DNA from: Bacillota bacterium
GTDB lineage: Bacteria; Bacillota; Clostridia; Christensenellales; DTU072
Reading direction: 5' to 3'
DNA length: 64,000 bases
NCBI GenBank assembly: GCA_023394875.1
Contig: JAEXAB010000001.1
Coordinates: 1-64,000, forward strand
The notes under the pieces are model-generated. The model was not told where the DNA came from. It worked only from the letters and a program-made list of their open reading frames with translations, and did no database searches. The first letter of the stretch is position 1, and the number at the start of each line of letters is the position of its first letter. Of the stretch, positions 35,403 through 43,129 are shown piece by piece. The position numbers were made by a program, and so were the translations under genes.

Positions 35403-37280
35403 ATGAAGAAATTAAAAGCACTCTTTCCGTTGTTAATTATTATAATACTGTTAGTTATTACATTATCAGCGTGTAATGGAACCTATAACAACGAAAAAAG
35501 TTGGCGTTATGTGTCAAATCCCACAATAGATGTTTCTTACAACGCAGATAATAATGATAGTACTGTAATTGTACATTTTTTAGTCTATAATACAGGTAGT
35601 GCAACACTCGAAAGCATTACTATTGACTGTGCTTTTTTAGATAATTCAGGTGTGCAACTTGATAAACAAAAAAACACCTATACCATTAGTCTTGCGGGGT
35701 ATAATACAAGCAACTATTCGCTAAAATTTGAAAATGTTTCAGGGCGACCTACAAAAGTGTCTGTTTTGAACACGGGCAGTACCTGGGGACTTACTGAACA
35801 AGAACAACACGACTCAGCTATACAAGCAAAAAAAGATTGGATAGCAAATAATTGGTGGATATGGATTGTCGTTGCATATATAATAATCGGAATCATTATA
35901 GGCTTTTTATGCGGAAGTTTTACCTGTGCGGATTTTGATATAGAAGACAGCGAAATGTGGCTGTCAATCGCTTGTGGTCTATTTTGGCCAATCGGTAGCA
36001 TAATACTTTTAATAGTTTTTTTGTCCGAAAATGGTCTATTACTCGAAAAACCGCCAGTGGGAATCAAATTTTGGTATGTTGTAGATGGAAAGAAGATTAC
36101 ACTTAAAGGAAAAGGCTTTTCTTATCACGAAGCCTATGACCAACTATCATTAAGGGATTTGCGGTTAATCTGCCAGGAAGAAGGTCTTACAAATTACGAA
36201 AATCTTAATAAAGCAGAAACAATAGATTTTATTATGGAATATATGCAAGTAACAGATGAGGAAGAAGCCGCCAACGAGGAGTATCAAGAATTAACAGTTG
36301 CCGAATTAAAAGAAGAATGCAAAAACCGTGGTTTGTCGGGATATTCATCTCTAAAAAAAGATGATTTGATTACTATGCTTTTAGATGATGATGGTATTGA
36401 TGTAAGTGTTAAGAATAATGATGTCGAACCAAAAGCAAAATCAATACGTAAAAGCAATACAAATAAAACTATTCCAAAAATATCTATGGTGGATATAGCG
36501 GGGCTTAAAGAAGCAAAAGAAGCATTTAATGACCGTGTGATATTACCAATCAAACATAGAGATTTGTTTGAAAAATATGGTAAAAATGTGGGTGGTGGCA
36601 TTTTGCTGTACGGACTTCCTGGCACTGGCAAGACAATGTTTGCGCAAGCAGTAGCTAATGAGTTAAACGCAGAGTTCTTTAGTATCAAGTGCTCAGACAT
36701 TATGTCAAAATGGTATGGTGAAAGTGAGAACAACATTAAGCAACTATTTGCAAAAGCAAAAAAATCACCCGTCGCTGTAATCTTTTTTGATGAGTTTGAG
36801 GCTATAGGTAGAAAAAGAACCTCGTCTGACGCAGAAATCGGTGTTTCTACTGTTCAAGAGATATTAGCACAAATGCAGGGCGTAGAAAAAAGCAACAATA
36901 TTTTATTGGTACTTGCTGCTACAAATTGTCCTTGGGATATAGATGGTGCATTGTTGCGGCCAGGCAGATTTAATGATAAAATCTATATTCCGCTCCCTGA
37001 TTTGGACGCAAGACTATTCATTATTAAAAAAATCCTTTCAAATGTCAATATGGCTGACGATATTTCGCTCTATTCTCTGGCTGAAAGTTTGGAGGGATAT
37101 AATAATGCTGATGTCGTTGAATTCTGTGAACAGGTCAAAATGGTGGCGATTAAAGCAGAAATTGCAAATAAGCCTGTAATTATCAATGCGTATGATATTG
37201 CAAGCATAAAAACAAAAGTACATACTTCAATATTGCAATCAGATATTGAAAAAATGGAATCATTTAGAAATAACAACTAA
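35403..37280 (+). CDS. Membrane AAA+ ATPase with lipoprotein-type signal and SAP-like repeats
   Basis: Protein of 625 residues with an unusual domain order. Residues 1-24 look like a lipoprotein signal (ITLSAC, Cys24). Residues 30-135 form a beta-rich FxLYD/Ig-like domain. Hydrophobic segments lie at about 150-170 and 185-207. Two SAP/HeH-like helical repeats follow (about 247-278 and 296-327: LTVAELKEECKNRGL). A classical AAA+ domain fills 365-590: Walker A GLPGTGKT near 405, Walker B VIFFDEFEAIG near 460 and arginine-finger region LRPGRFND near 517. It resembles the ATPase of FtsH and Cdc48, but no protease domain follows. Membrane topology is puzzling, since an exported N-terminus plus two helices would leave the ATPase outside. 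Five nucleotides separate it from a HEPN-type gene. I know of no characterised homologue. Confidence 0.8.
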   Translation: MKKLKALFPLLIIIILLVITLSACNGTYNNEKSWRYVSNPTIDVSYNADNNDSTVIVHFLVYNTGSATLESITIDCAFLDNSGVQLDKQKNTYTISLAGYNTSNYSLKFENVSGRPTKVSVLNTGSTWGLTEQEQHDSAIQAKKDWIANNWWIWIVVAYIIIGIIIGFLCGSFTCADFDIEDSEMWLSIACGLFWPIGSIILLIVFLSENGLLLEKPPVGIKFWYVVDGKKITLKGKGFSYHEAYDQLSLRDLRLICQEEGLTNYENLNKAETIDFIMEYMQVTDEEEAANEEYQELTVAELKEECKNRGLSGYSSLKKDDLITMLLDDDGIDVSVKNNDVEPKAKSIRKSNTNKTIPKISMVDIAGLKEAKEAFNDRVILPIKHRDLFEKYGKNVGGGILLYGLPGTGKTMFAQAVANELNAEFFSIKCSDIMSKWYGESENNIKQLFAKAKKSPVAVIFFDEFEAIGRKRTSSDAEIGVSTVQEILAQMQGVEKSNNILLVLAATNCPWDIDGALLRPGRFNDKIYIPLPDLDARLFIIKKILSNVNMADDISLYSLAESLEGYNNADVVEFCEQVKMVAIKAEIANKPVIINAYDIASIKTKVHTSILQSDIEKMESFRNNN

Positions 37281-37285
37281 GGATT

Positions 37286-37726
37286 ATGGTTGATATAATG
37301 AAATTAGAGGACTTTCACTTTTTGCTCGGGCAAACCATTATGTATTGTCAAATCATTGAAAATGATGTTAAGTTGATATATGGTGCAATGTGTACAGGCA
37401 ATTTGAACGATACATTGGATATGATTGCTCAACAAAAATGGACACTTGGCAAGACTATTGCAGAGTTAAAAAAACTGGATTTTAGTGACAAAGAACCTTA
37501 TATATCCGCTACCGATTATAATTTTCTTAAGCAAATGACTGAAAAACGCAATCATTGGTGTCATCAAACATACATAGAGTTTTTATATACTAACAACATT
37601 GAACACAGTATCGAATATGAAAAAGAATGTTTAAAAATTATTCGGGATAATAAGCGGCTATCTGCAGTATATCAATCTTTAGAAAAAATCCGATTGCAAG
37701 CAATGAAAGATTTTAACAGAATATAA
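37286..37726 (+). CDS. HEPN-domain-like protein, candidate RNase partner of the AAA+ ATPase
   Basis: All-helical protein of 146 residues. Residues 88-93 (RNHWCH) fit the HEPN catalytic motif RNxxxH, placed in a late helix as the family requires (QMTEKRNHWCHQTYIEF). An early helix with a conserved-looking glutamate (IIENDVKLIYGAM) is also typical. HEPN proteins are often metal-independent RNases in toxin-antitoxin and anti-phage systems. The gene follows the ATPase by 5 nt, so both are made from one mRNA. The start at 37286 has a weak AAGGA site; ATG 37298 is an alternative. Two hairpins follow the stop. Assignment rests on the motif and helical pattern only. Confidence 0.6.
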   Translation: MVDIMKLEDFHFLLGQTIMYCQIIENDVKLIYGAMCTGNLNDTLDMIAQQKWTLGKTIAELKKLDFSDKEPYISATDYNFLKQMTEKRNHWCHQTYIEFLYTNNIEHSIEYEKECLKIIRDNKRLSAVYQSLEKIRLQAMKDFNRI

Positions 37727-37727
37727 A

Positions 37728-37805
37728 AATAACGTAAGCTGATTTGGTTCAACTTACGTTATTAGTGGTGCACCAAAACAAAAGACCGCATTGATTGCGG
37801 TCTTT
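37728..37805. terminator. Two terminator-like hairpins after the AAA+/HEPN operon
   Basis: The first is a perfect 11-bp stem AATAACGTAAG/CTTACGTTATT (37728-37738 and 37753-37763), starting two nucleotides past the stop codon. The second is a 10-bp stem AAAGACCGCA/TGCGGTCTTT (37781-37790 and 37796-37805), followed by a T-rich stretch. Between them lies a 10-bp palindrome TGGTGCACCA (37766-37775). Confidence 0.7.
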
Positions 37806-37840
37806 TACTTTATTGTATCAAAATATTAGCGGGACTTGAA

Positions 37841-37882
37841 CGGGCGGAAAAATTGACGACACAGTGCGGGCGGAAAAATTGA
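37841..37882. repeat. Short direct repeat, 2 x 16 bp
   Basis: The word cgggcggaaaaattga occurs at 37841-37856 and 37867-37882, spaced 26 nt start to start, in the gap between the HEPN operon and the convergent transglutaminase-like gene. Confidence 0.7.
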
Positions 37883-37929
37883 AGATATAATATTGCATAT
37901 AATTGTAGCTATGGCTACAAATAAATATA

Positions 37930-39483
37930 TTATTCGAAATAAAAATGATATTTGCCTGTTGCGGGCGGATAATAATACCATTTGTCTTCTACGTGCCTTG
38001 TATCGTCGGCAGCCATGAGATAGTCATGGCTTAGATATTCTTTTTTGCCGTCAAGTTTGTTGCCCCAGGTAGTATCGACAAGATACCAACGGGAGTTTAT
38101 TTTTACTTTGTTCCAAGCGTGGGCGTCGCCGCTTACGGTGCCCGAAACTTTAATACACTCTACACCTTCCATTTGCGCCATACAAAGGAATGCCTTGCTC
38201 AAGCCATCGCAGATAGCTACGCATTCGGCGGCGGAAAACTTCTTCTTATCGGTAAAGCCGAATACTCCTTCCATGTAGAGGCATTTGTAGGTAAACACAG
38301 ATATGCTGTCTTCACCGCTCTTTTTTAAGGTAATGTTAACAAACTCATAGTCGTAGATAACTGTATTAACAATATAGTCATATATATTATGAACTTTTGT
38401 GGGAATAGGCATAGAATCCTTGTTTATTTCCGATAAAACAGAACGCATTTTGTTGTAGATATAGTCGGCGTTGCTACCAGGTTCACACAGGGGCTTATAT
38501 CCTTTCTTTATGGCAAAATAAAGCTGGTCGGTGCTGGACACCTTGGCGCTGTTGCTTCGGCTGTCGATAGGAAATACTCTTGTATTCTGCCCTATGACAT
38601 AATGGACCGGATCGCTTTTGCTTAAAGCGTTTTCATAGGTGGTATAAGTGTTTGTAATGCTGACAGGGTCGGCATCGTAGTAAAATTTCAGTTTTATATC
38701 GGCGCTTGAATCATCGTTTAACGTATAGGCATAATTATATGCCGCTGAATCCTCAAATGCCGCTATTGCGCTGGTTATTTCGTAAGTAAAAGCGTCCTCC
38801 TTAGAAACGTTCTTATAAATGGAGGTAAAATCATAAGCAATAAAGATATTTTGGTCAACCAAATAATAACGATCGTTTTTTTCTCTGGTGTATTTAGCCT
38901 GCGGACGGAAAATTATCATATAGCTGAAGAACTCAAAAAGCTCATAGCGTGTGGCTATATAATAATCGATGGTAAAAAAGTTATAGCCTACACTACTTGT
39001 ATATTGATTATAATAGGTTTCAGAAATAGGGCGATATTCGTACTCTGCGCCCAATACAGGTTCAACGGAAACTTCATCTGCAAAGAAATATAGCCTTAAT
39101 ATTAGGCTGTCGCTGTAAATATATCCAGCCGATTTCAAATCAAAACTACCATCAGAAAAATATCCACTGTCGGCTTCTTCTTTTTCCGAATAATAGACTG
39201 TTTTTTCATTTTTAGTTATATCAAGGGCATAATCGTAACCGTAATAATCATCCCAAAAAGCTACCATATTTCCGTTATTAAAGCCTACGGCAAGTTCGTT
39301 TATTGAGCCGTAAACTACGTTTTCGGGTAAGGTCTCAGTTCCGAAATTCTCCACAAAATTGAAGAAAGTATCTACACCGCTCAAAATCCCGCCTAGAATG
39401 GCAAGGCAAGATGATAATGACATAACCATTATCAACGTTAGCGCGATAATAAATACTTTTTTACAGTTTTTTTTGCTTGTCAA
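37930..39483 (-). CDS. Transglutaminase-like lipoprotein
   Basis: Protein of 517 residues. The N-terminus is a lipoprotein signal ending in LSSC (Cys26). A long unassigned region (about 30-330) is rich in Tyr, Asp and Ser. The C-terminal third is a transglutaminase-like cysteine-protease fold with the triad in order: Cys in CVAICDGLSKAF near residue 422, His in DAHAWNKV near 453 and Asp in LVDTTWG near 467. Enzymes of this type cleave or ligate amide bonds on the cell surface; the substrate is unknown. It is the last gene of the amino-sugar operon, 5 nt after galE, which hints at a glycoprotein or cell-wall target. Confidence 0.8.
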   Translation of the reverse strand: MTSKKNCKKVFIIALTLIMVMSLSSCLAILGGILSGVDTFFNFVENFGTETLPENVVYGSINELAVGFNNGNMVAFWDDYYGYDYALDITKNEKTVYYSEKEEADSGYFSDGSFDLKSAGYIYSDSLILRLYFFADEVSVEPVLGAEYEYRPISETYYNQYTSSVGYNFFTIDYYIATRYELFEFFSYMIIFRPQAKYTREKNDRYYLVDQNIFIAYDFTSIYKNVSKEDAFTYEITSAIAAFEDSAAYNYAYTLNDDSSADIKLKFYYDADPVSITNTYTTYENALSKSDPVHYVIGQNTRVFPIDSRSNSAKVSSTDQLYFAIKKGYKPLCEPGSNADYIYNKMRSVLSEINKDSMPIPTKVHNIYDYIVNTVIYDYEFVNITLKKSGEDSISVFTYKCLYMEGVFGFTDKKKFSAAECVAICDGLSKAFLCMAQMEGVECIKVSGTVSGDAHAWNKVKINSRWYLVDTTWGNKLDGKKEYLSHDYLMAADDTRHVEDKWYYYPPATGKYHFYFE

Positions 39484-39488
39484 TGCGG

Positions 39489-40502
39489 CTATTTTCCTTC
39501 GTATCCGTTAGGATTTTTTGATTGCCACCGCCACAAATCCACGCACATATCGTCAAGCGTTTTTTCGGCGGTAAAGCCCAGCTCCTTTTTCGCTTTGTCA
39601 CAATTTGCGTAGCATTCCGCCACGTCACCGCTCCTTCTGGGAGCAAACTCATAGGGCACTTCTCTATTTGATGCCTTTGCAAAAGTCTTTACCATATCCA
39701 AAACAGAATATCCTATCCCGGTTCCGATATTAAATATACCCAATCCGAACCTGTCGATATTTTCCAATGCCTTCAAGTGAGCGATAGCTAGATCCACCAC
39801 GTGGATATAATCTCTTACTCCCGTGCCGTCGGGCGTGGGATAATCGTTGCCGAAGATTTTCAAAGACTTTAGTTTTCCTACCGCCACCTGACTGATATAG
39901 GGCATAAGGTTGTTGGGTGTGCCTTTGGGATTCTCTCCGATTTTGCCGCTTACGTGGGCGCCTACCGGATTAAAATACCGTAAAAGCATAATATGCCACG
40001 TTTTGTCGGCATTATAAATATCGGTAAAAATCTGCTCGCCCATTAGTTTGGTGGCTCCGTACGGATTTGTTGTCGACAGCGGAGAATCCTCTGTCAAGGG
40101 TAGCTTTTTCGGCACTCCGTAGACCGTCGCCGAAGAAGAAAACACCAGCTTTTTGCAGTTGTGCTTAGCCATAATTTCCGTCAACGCAAGGTCTGACATA
40201 AGGTTGTTTTCATAGTAAAGCATGGGCTTTTCACAGCTTTCTCCCACCGCTTTCAGCCCCGCGAAGTGAATAGCGGCGTCAATTTTATGTTCGGTAAAAA
40301 TTTTCTCCAGTATAGCTTTGTCACAGCAGTCGCCCTTATAAAAAGATATTTTCTTGCCCGTAATTTCCTCAACTCTTCTGATACTTTCTTCGCTTGAGTT
40401 GCTAAGGTTGTCCAGAGCCACTACTTCATAGCCCTTTTCAAGCAAAATTACGTTGGTATGGCTTGCTATATATCCGGCTCCCCCGGTTACTAAAATCTTC
40501 AT
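39489..40502 (-). CDS. galE: UDP-glucose 4-epimerase
   Basis: Short-chain dehydrogenase-type epimerase of 337 residues, the normal length. It interconverts UDP-glucose and UDP-galactose, and in many bacteria also UDP-GlcNAc and UDP-GalNAc, using bound NAD. The NAD-binding motif GGAGYIASH lies at residues 7-15, catalytic Ser/Tyr/Lys appear as SSSATVYG near 125 and NPYGATK near 150, and the C-terminal RRSGDVAECYAN motif is present. The ribosome binding site is gaggt. It belongs to an operon for amino-sugar nucleotides, so a role with N-acetylated substrates is likely but not shown by the sequence alone. Confidence 0.95.
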   Translation of the reverse strand: MKILVTGGAGYIASHTNVILLEKGYEVVALDNLSNSSEESIRRVEEITGKKISFYKGDCCDKAILEKIFTEHKIDAAIHFAGLKAVGESCEKPMLYYENNLMSDLALTEIMAKHNCKKLVFSSSATVYGVPKKLPLTEDSPLSTTNPYGATKLMGEQIFTDIYNADKTWHIMLLRYFNPVGAHVSGKIGENPKGTPNNLMPYISQVAVGKLKSLKIFGNDYPTPDGTGVRDYIHVVDLAIAHLKALENIDRFGLGIFNIGTGIGYSVLDMVKTFAKASNREVPYEFAPRRSGDVAECYANCDKAKKELGFTAEKTLDDMCVDLWRWQSKNPNGYEGK

Positions 40503-40514
40503 TTTTACCTCTTT

Positions 40515-41069
40515 TTATTTGCAGTTAAGTTTACGAAAAGCTTTTACGATATGAAAATTCGGCTCGTATGCCGGACTTAAGGAATATAGCAGAAGCTCAT
40601 CTTTTTCGGTATAGCTCTGTCTGTGAGCGTTGGCGTAGCAGTTATTTTCCTGCCACCCTATTTTTATTAACTCCTCAGTCTTAATTATTATAACACATTC
40701 CCAGTAATCTTTGTCAATTTTTACTTGGCTTTCTATATTAGGAGCAGGCAACTTGGTTATTTTGTCATAATCTCTGCCGGTTCCGTTATCAATCAGCACA
40801 CAATACTGGGCGTTATATTGATTAACCTCAATTTCTAAGTATTTTTTCATATCCCCCAACGTAATCATAAGCTCTACAATATCTCCGTCAAAAAGGGGAG
40901 CATTGTATTCTTTATGTCTAGGGCAGAAAAACTTTTCTTTGCAGCAGAATTTGAAAATCAATCTGTCCTTATTAAAGTCGGTATGCAAAATTGTATCGGC
41001 GTTCTCTTTGCCGCTGACTGTTTCGCAAAAAACGTAAGTAGTGTTGCTTCTTATTTCAGATTTTTCCAT
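40515..41069 (-). CDS. Cytoplasmic CBM9-like carbohydrate-binding protein
   Basis: Protein of 184 residues with no signal peptide. Its all-beta pattern resembles the family 9 carbohydrate-binding fold: LIFKFCCKEKFF near residue 33, LFDGDIVELMIT near 58 (typical form: y.gD.vElfl) and YWECVIIIKTEEL near 112. Members of this fold are normally secreted or attached to glycosidases, so a stand-alone cytoplasmic copy is unusual. It overlaps the sugar-kinase gene by 19 nt and lies 12 nt before galE, so it is part of the amino-sugar operon and may bind a sugar or sugar nucleotide. The start follows a strong ggagg site. Confidence 0.65.
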   Translation of the reverse strand: MEKSEIRSNTTYVFCETVSGKENADTILHTDFNKDRLIFKFCCKEKFFCPRHKEYNAPLFDGDIVELMITLGDMKKYLEIEVNQYNAQYCVLIDNGTGRDYDKITKLPAPNIESQVKIDKDYWECVIIIKTEELIKIGWQENNCYANAHRQSYTEKDELLLYSLSPAYEPNFHIVKAFRKLNCK

Positions 41070-42106
41070 ATATCCTCCAATATTTTTTCCATATTTAGTA
41101 ATTTTCTCTCCATATCCATAACCAAAGCTAATTGCGTTCTTGCCCTGACTAGATTATGTTCGGCGTATTTCGTCTTAAAATATATATCGCCGTTTAGGTA
41201 ATCGGTAAGAAAGCGCATTCCGCATTCGTAAGTCATCAAAATTGCCGAAAAGGCAAGCAAAAACCTCTCTTCATCGGTTATAAAATCCTTAGTTTCCTGC
41301 AAAAACCCTTTGGCAAACGCGCCAAAATAGTTTTCTTTCAAACTTACCTTACTTATATCCTTTTCGTCTTCCTCGGTATCCACACCGCCCGAACGAATAG
41401 CGTCACCGAAGTCATAAAGCAAGCAACCTTTCATTACCGTATCCAGGTCAATAACGCATATCGGCTCGTTGGTAACTTTGTTAAAAACGATATTATTTAT
41501 CTTGGTATCGTTATGCGTAACCCTTATCGGAATATCTCCCGATTTTATTTTATTTATAACCACGTCGGCATAGCGGTATCTGTTAAGATACTCTTCAATT
41601 TCATATTTAGCAATAACCGCTCTTTCGGGGCTTGCATTTTCCAACGCCTTACGAAAATTCTCATACCTTACCAAAGTATTGTGAAAATTTGGGATAGTGT
41701 CGTATAAATCGTCCTTAAAATCCCGCAAATCGGCTTGAAACTTTCCGTAAGCTAACCCTGCGGCATACATATCTTCTTCTTTTTCCACTTTGTCAATACA
41801 ATACCCTTCGAAGAAATTAAAAAGTCTGTAATAGCTTTCTCCGTCGTACGCGTACTTGGAATAATCCTTGGTGTAAATAAGTTCTACCGAACATCGTTTA
41901 TTGGAAATAAACCTTGTTATTTTGTCAATGTTGTCAATAAGGGCGTCAACGTTGGTAAAAACCTTGTGATTTATTTTTTGCAAAGTATACTTCTTTTTGT
42001 CTGTAGTAACCAAAAAGGTGGTATTTATGTGCCCCGAGCCCATCGGAACAACACTTACCACCTTCCCTTCTACAATGAAGTTGTTAATTACGGATAGCAT
42101 ATCCAT
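41051..42106 (-). CDS. APH-fold sugar kinase, N-acetylhexosamine 1-kinase-like
   Basis: Protein of 351 residues of the aminoglycoside phosphotransferase fold. The N-terminal lobe carries GSGHINTTF near residue 23, and the catalytic loop reads VTHNDTKINNIVF near 195 with the DFG-like IDLDTVMKG near 218. This combination matches the NahK/LnpB group that phosphorylates GlcNAc or GalNAc at C1, feeding the galacto-N-biose/lacto-N-biose salvage pathway. Its neighbours support that: galE, a GlmU acetyltransferase domain and glmM. An alternative is another small-molecule kinase of the same fold. The ribosome binding site is ggag. Confidence 0.75.
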   Translation of the reverse strand: MDMLSVINNFIVEGKVVSVVPMGSGHINTTFLVTTDKKKYTLQKINHKVFTNVDALIDNIDKITRFISNKRCSVELIYTKDYSKYAYDGESYYRLFNFFEGYCIDKVEKEEDMYAAGLAYGKFQADLRDFKDDLYDTIPNFHNTLVRYENFRKALENASPERAVIAKYEIEEYLNRYRYADVVINKIKSGDIPIRVTHNDTKINNIVFNKVTNEPICVIDLDTVMKGCLLYDFGDAIRSGGVDTEEDEKDISKVSLKENYFGAFAKGFLQETKDFITDEERFLLAFSAILMTYECGMRFLTDYLNGDIYFKTKYAEHNLVRARTQLALVMDMERKLLNMEKILEDIWKNLK

Positions 42107-42136
42107 TTTTATCTCCGTTTGAAGTTTATTACTTGG

Positions 42137-43129
42137 TTATTTCCTCTCCCAGTTTTCTTTGAATACCTGACGGGAACGGGCAATGCAAAGGTTCCCCGCC
42201 GGCACGTCCTGCGTTATGGTACTACCTGCCGCAATATAAGCTCCGTTGTTGACTTTAACGGGAGCTACCAAATTAGTGTTGGCTCCGATAAAGACGTTAC
42301 TTCCTACTGTACATCTGGATTTATTCTTTCCGTTGTAGTTGGCAAAGACCGCGCCGCAACCTACGTTGGTATTCTCTCCCACGTCGCTATCTCCTACGTA
42401 CGCAAGATGAGCCATCTTGACGCCGTCGCCGATATTGCTGTTCTTAACCTCCACAAAGTCGCCCACACGGCAGTAAGCGCCGATGTTTGCGCCCTTTCTT
42501 AAACAAGCAAAAGGACCAACAGTCGTGTTATTGCCTATTTTGGATTCTATGGCATAACTTGCTCTAATATCTACGTTTTCTCCTACAACGGTGTCGATTA
42601 TTTCACAACCAGAGAAGATAACGGCTTTTTTGCGTATTACAGTTTTACCCGACAAAGTTACCATGGAATGAATAATAGCCCCTTCCTCAATCTCCACGTC
42701 CAAATCAATGTAAGTTGTATTCGGGTCGTATACGATGACGTTTTTGTTAAACAGCCTATTTAGAACGTAGTTTTTCAAATAAACCGACACGTGGGAAATA
42801 TCCGAATAGTCCTTTACGTGAAAGGCAAGGGGATTTTCACAGCGGCCGTAATTACCGTCGTAACCTTTTTTCGTTATATAACCGTCTCCGATTAAATAAG
42901 CGGTTTTCAGTGCTTCGCATTCGGCGCTCAATTCCTCCAAAAATTGGCGGGTAAGTAAAGGGGTATCGTTGTAAATAACGCAGTAATACCCTTCCACGTT
43001 GGCCGGTATATGATACAGACTGTCTATTTCTTCTATATCGCTCAAAAAATAATCCTGTACTCCCGTAAGCGTTCTGCCCGCTACTTTTACGTGAGGCAAT
43101 CTTTCTTCTTTAATCCTAAATATTCGCAT
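42137..43129 (-). CDS. GlmU-like acetyltransferase with a degenerate uridyltransferase domain
   Basis: Protein of 330 residues; GlmU is normally about 450. The C-terminal left-handed beta-helix is intact (YIDLDVEIEEGAIIHS near residue 120 onward), including the catalytic-histidine block MAHLAYVGDSDVGENTNVG and the FANYNGKNKS loop. It should acetylate GlcN-1-P using acetyl-CoA. The N-terminal domain has shrunk to about 110 residues: the nucleotide-binding GxGTRM motif is missing, and only a relic VIYNDTPLLT remains of the GDTPL motif. The start is ATG 43129 because an aaggag site precedes it by 7 nt; this overlaps glmM by 14 nt. A longer frame from 43156 has no such site. Confidence 0.8.
   Translation of the reverse strand: MRIFRIKEERLPHVKVAGRTLTGVQDYFLSDIEEIDSLYHIPANVEGYYCVIYNDTPLLTRQFLEELSAECEALKTAYLIGDGYITKKGYDGNYGRCENPLAFHVKDYSDISHVSVYLKNYVLNRLFNKNVIVYDPNTTYIDLDVEIEEGAIIHSMVTLSGKTVIRKKAVIFSGCEIIDTVVGENVDIRASYAIESKIGNNTTVGPFACLRKGANIGAYCRVGDFVEVKNSNIGDGVKMAHLAYVGDSDVGENTNVGCGAVFANYNGKNKSRCTVGSNVFIGANTNLVAPVKVNNGAYIAAGSTITQDVPAGNLCIARSRQVFKENWERK

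Noticed and set aside
35071..37780. Shared GCACCAA word at the tRNA-Leu end and after the HEPN gene as attachment sites
   Set aside because: Seven matching bases is too short to call a direct repeat from integration.
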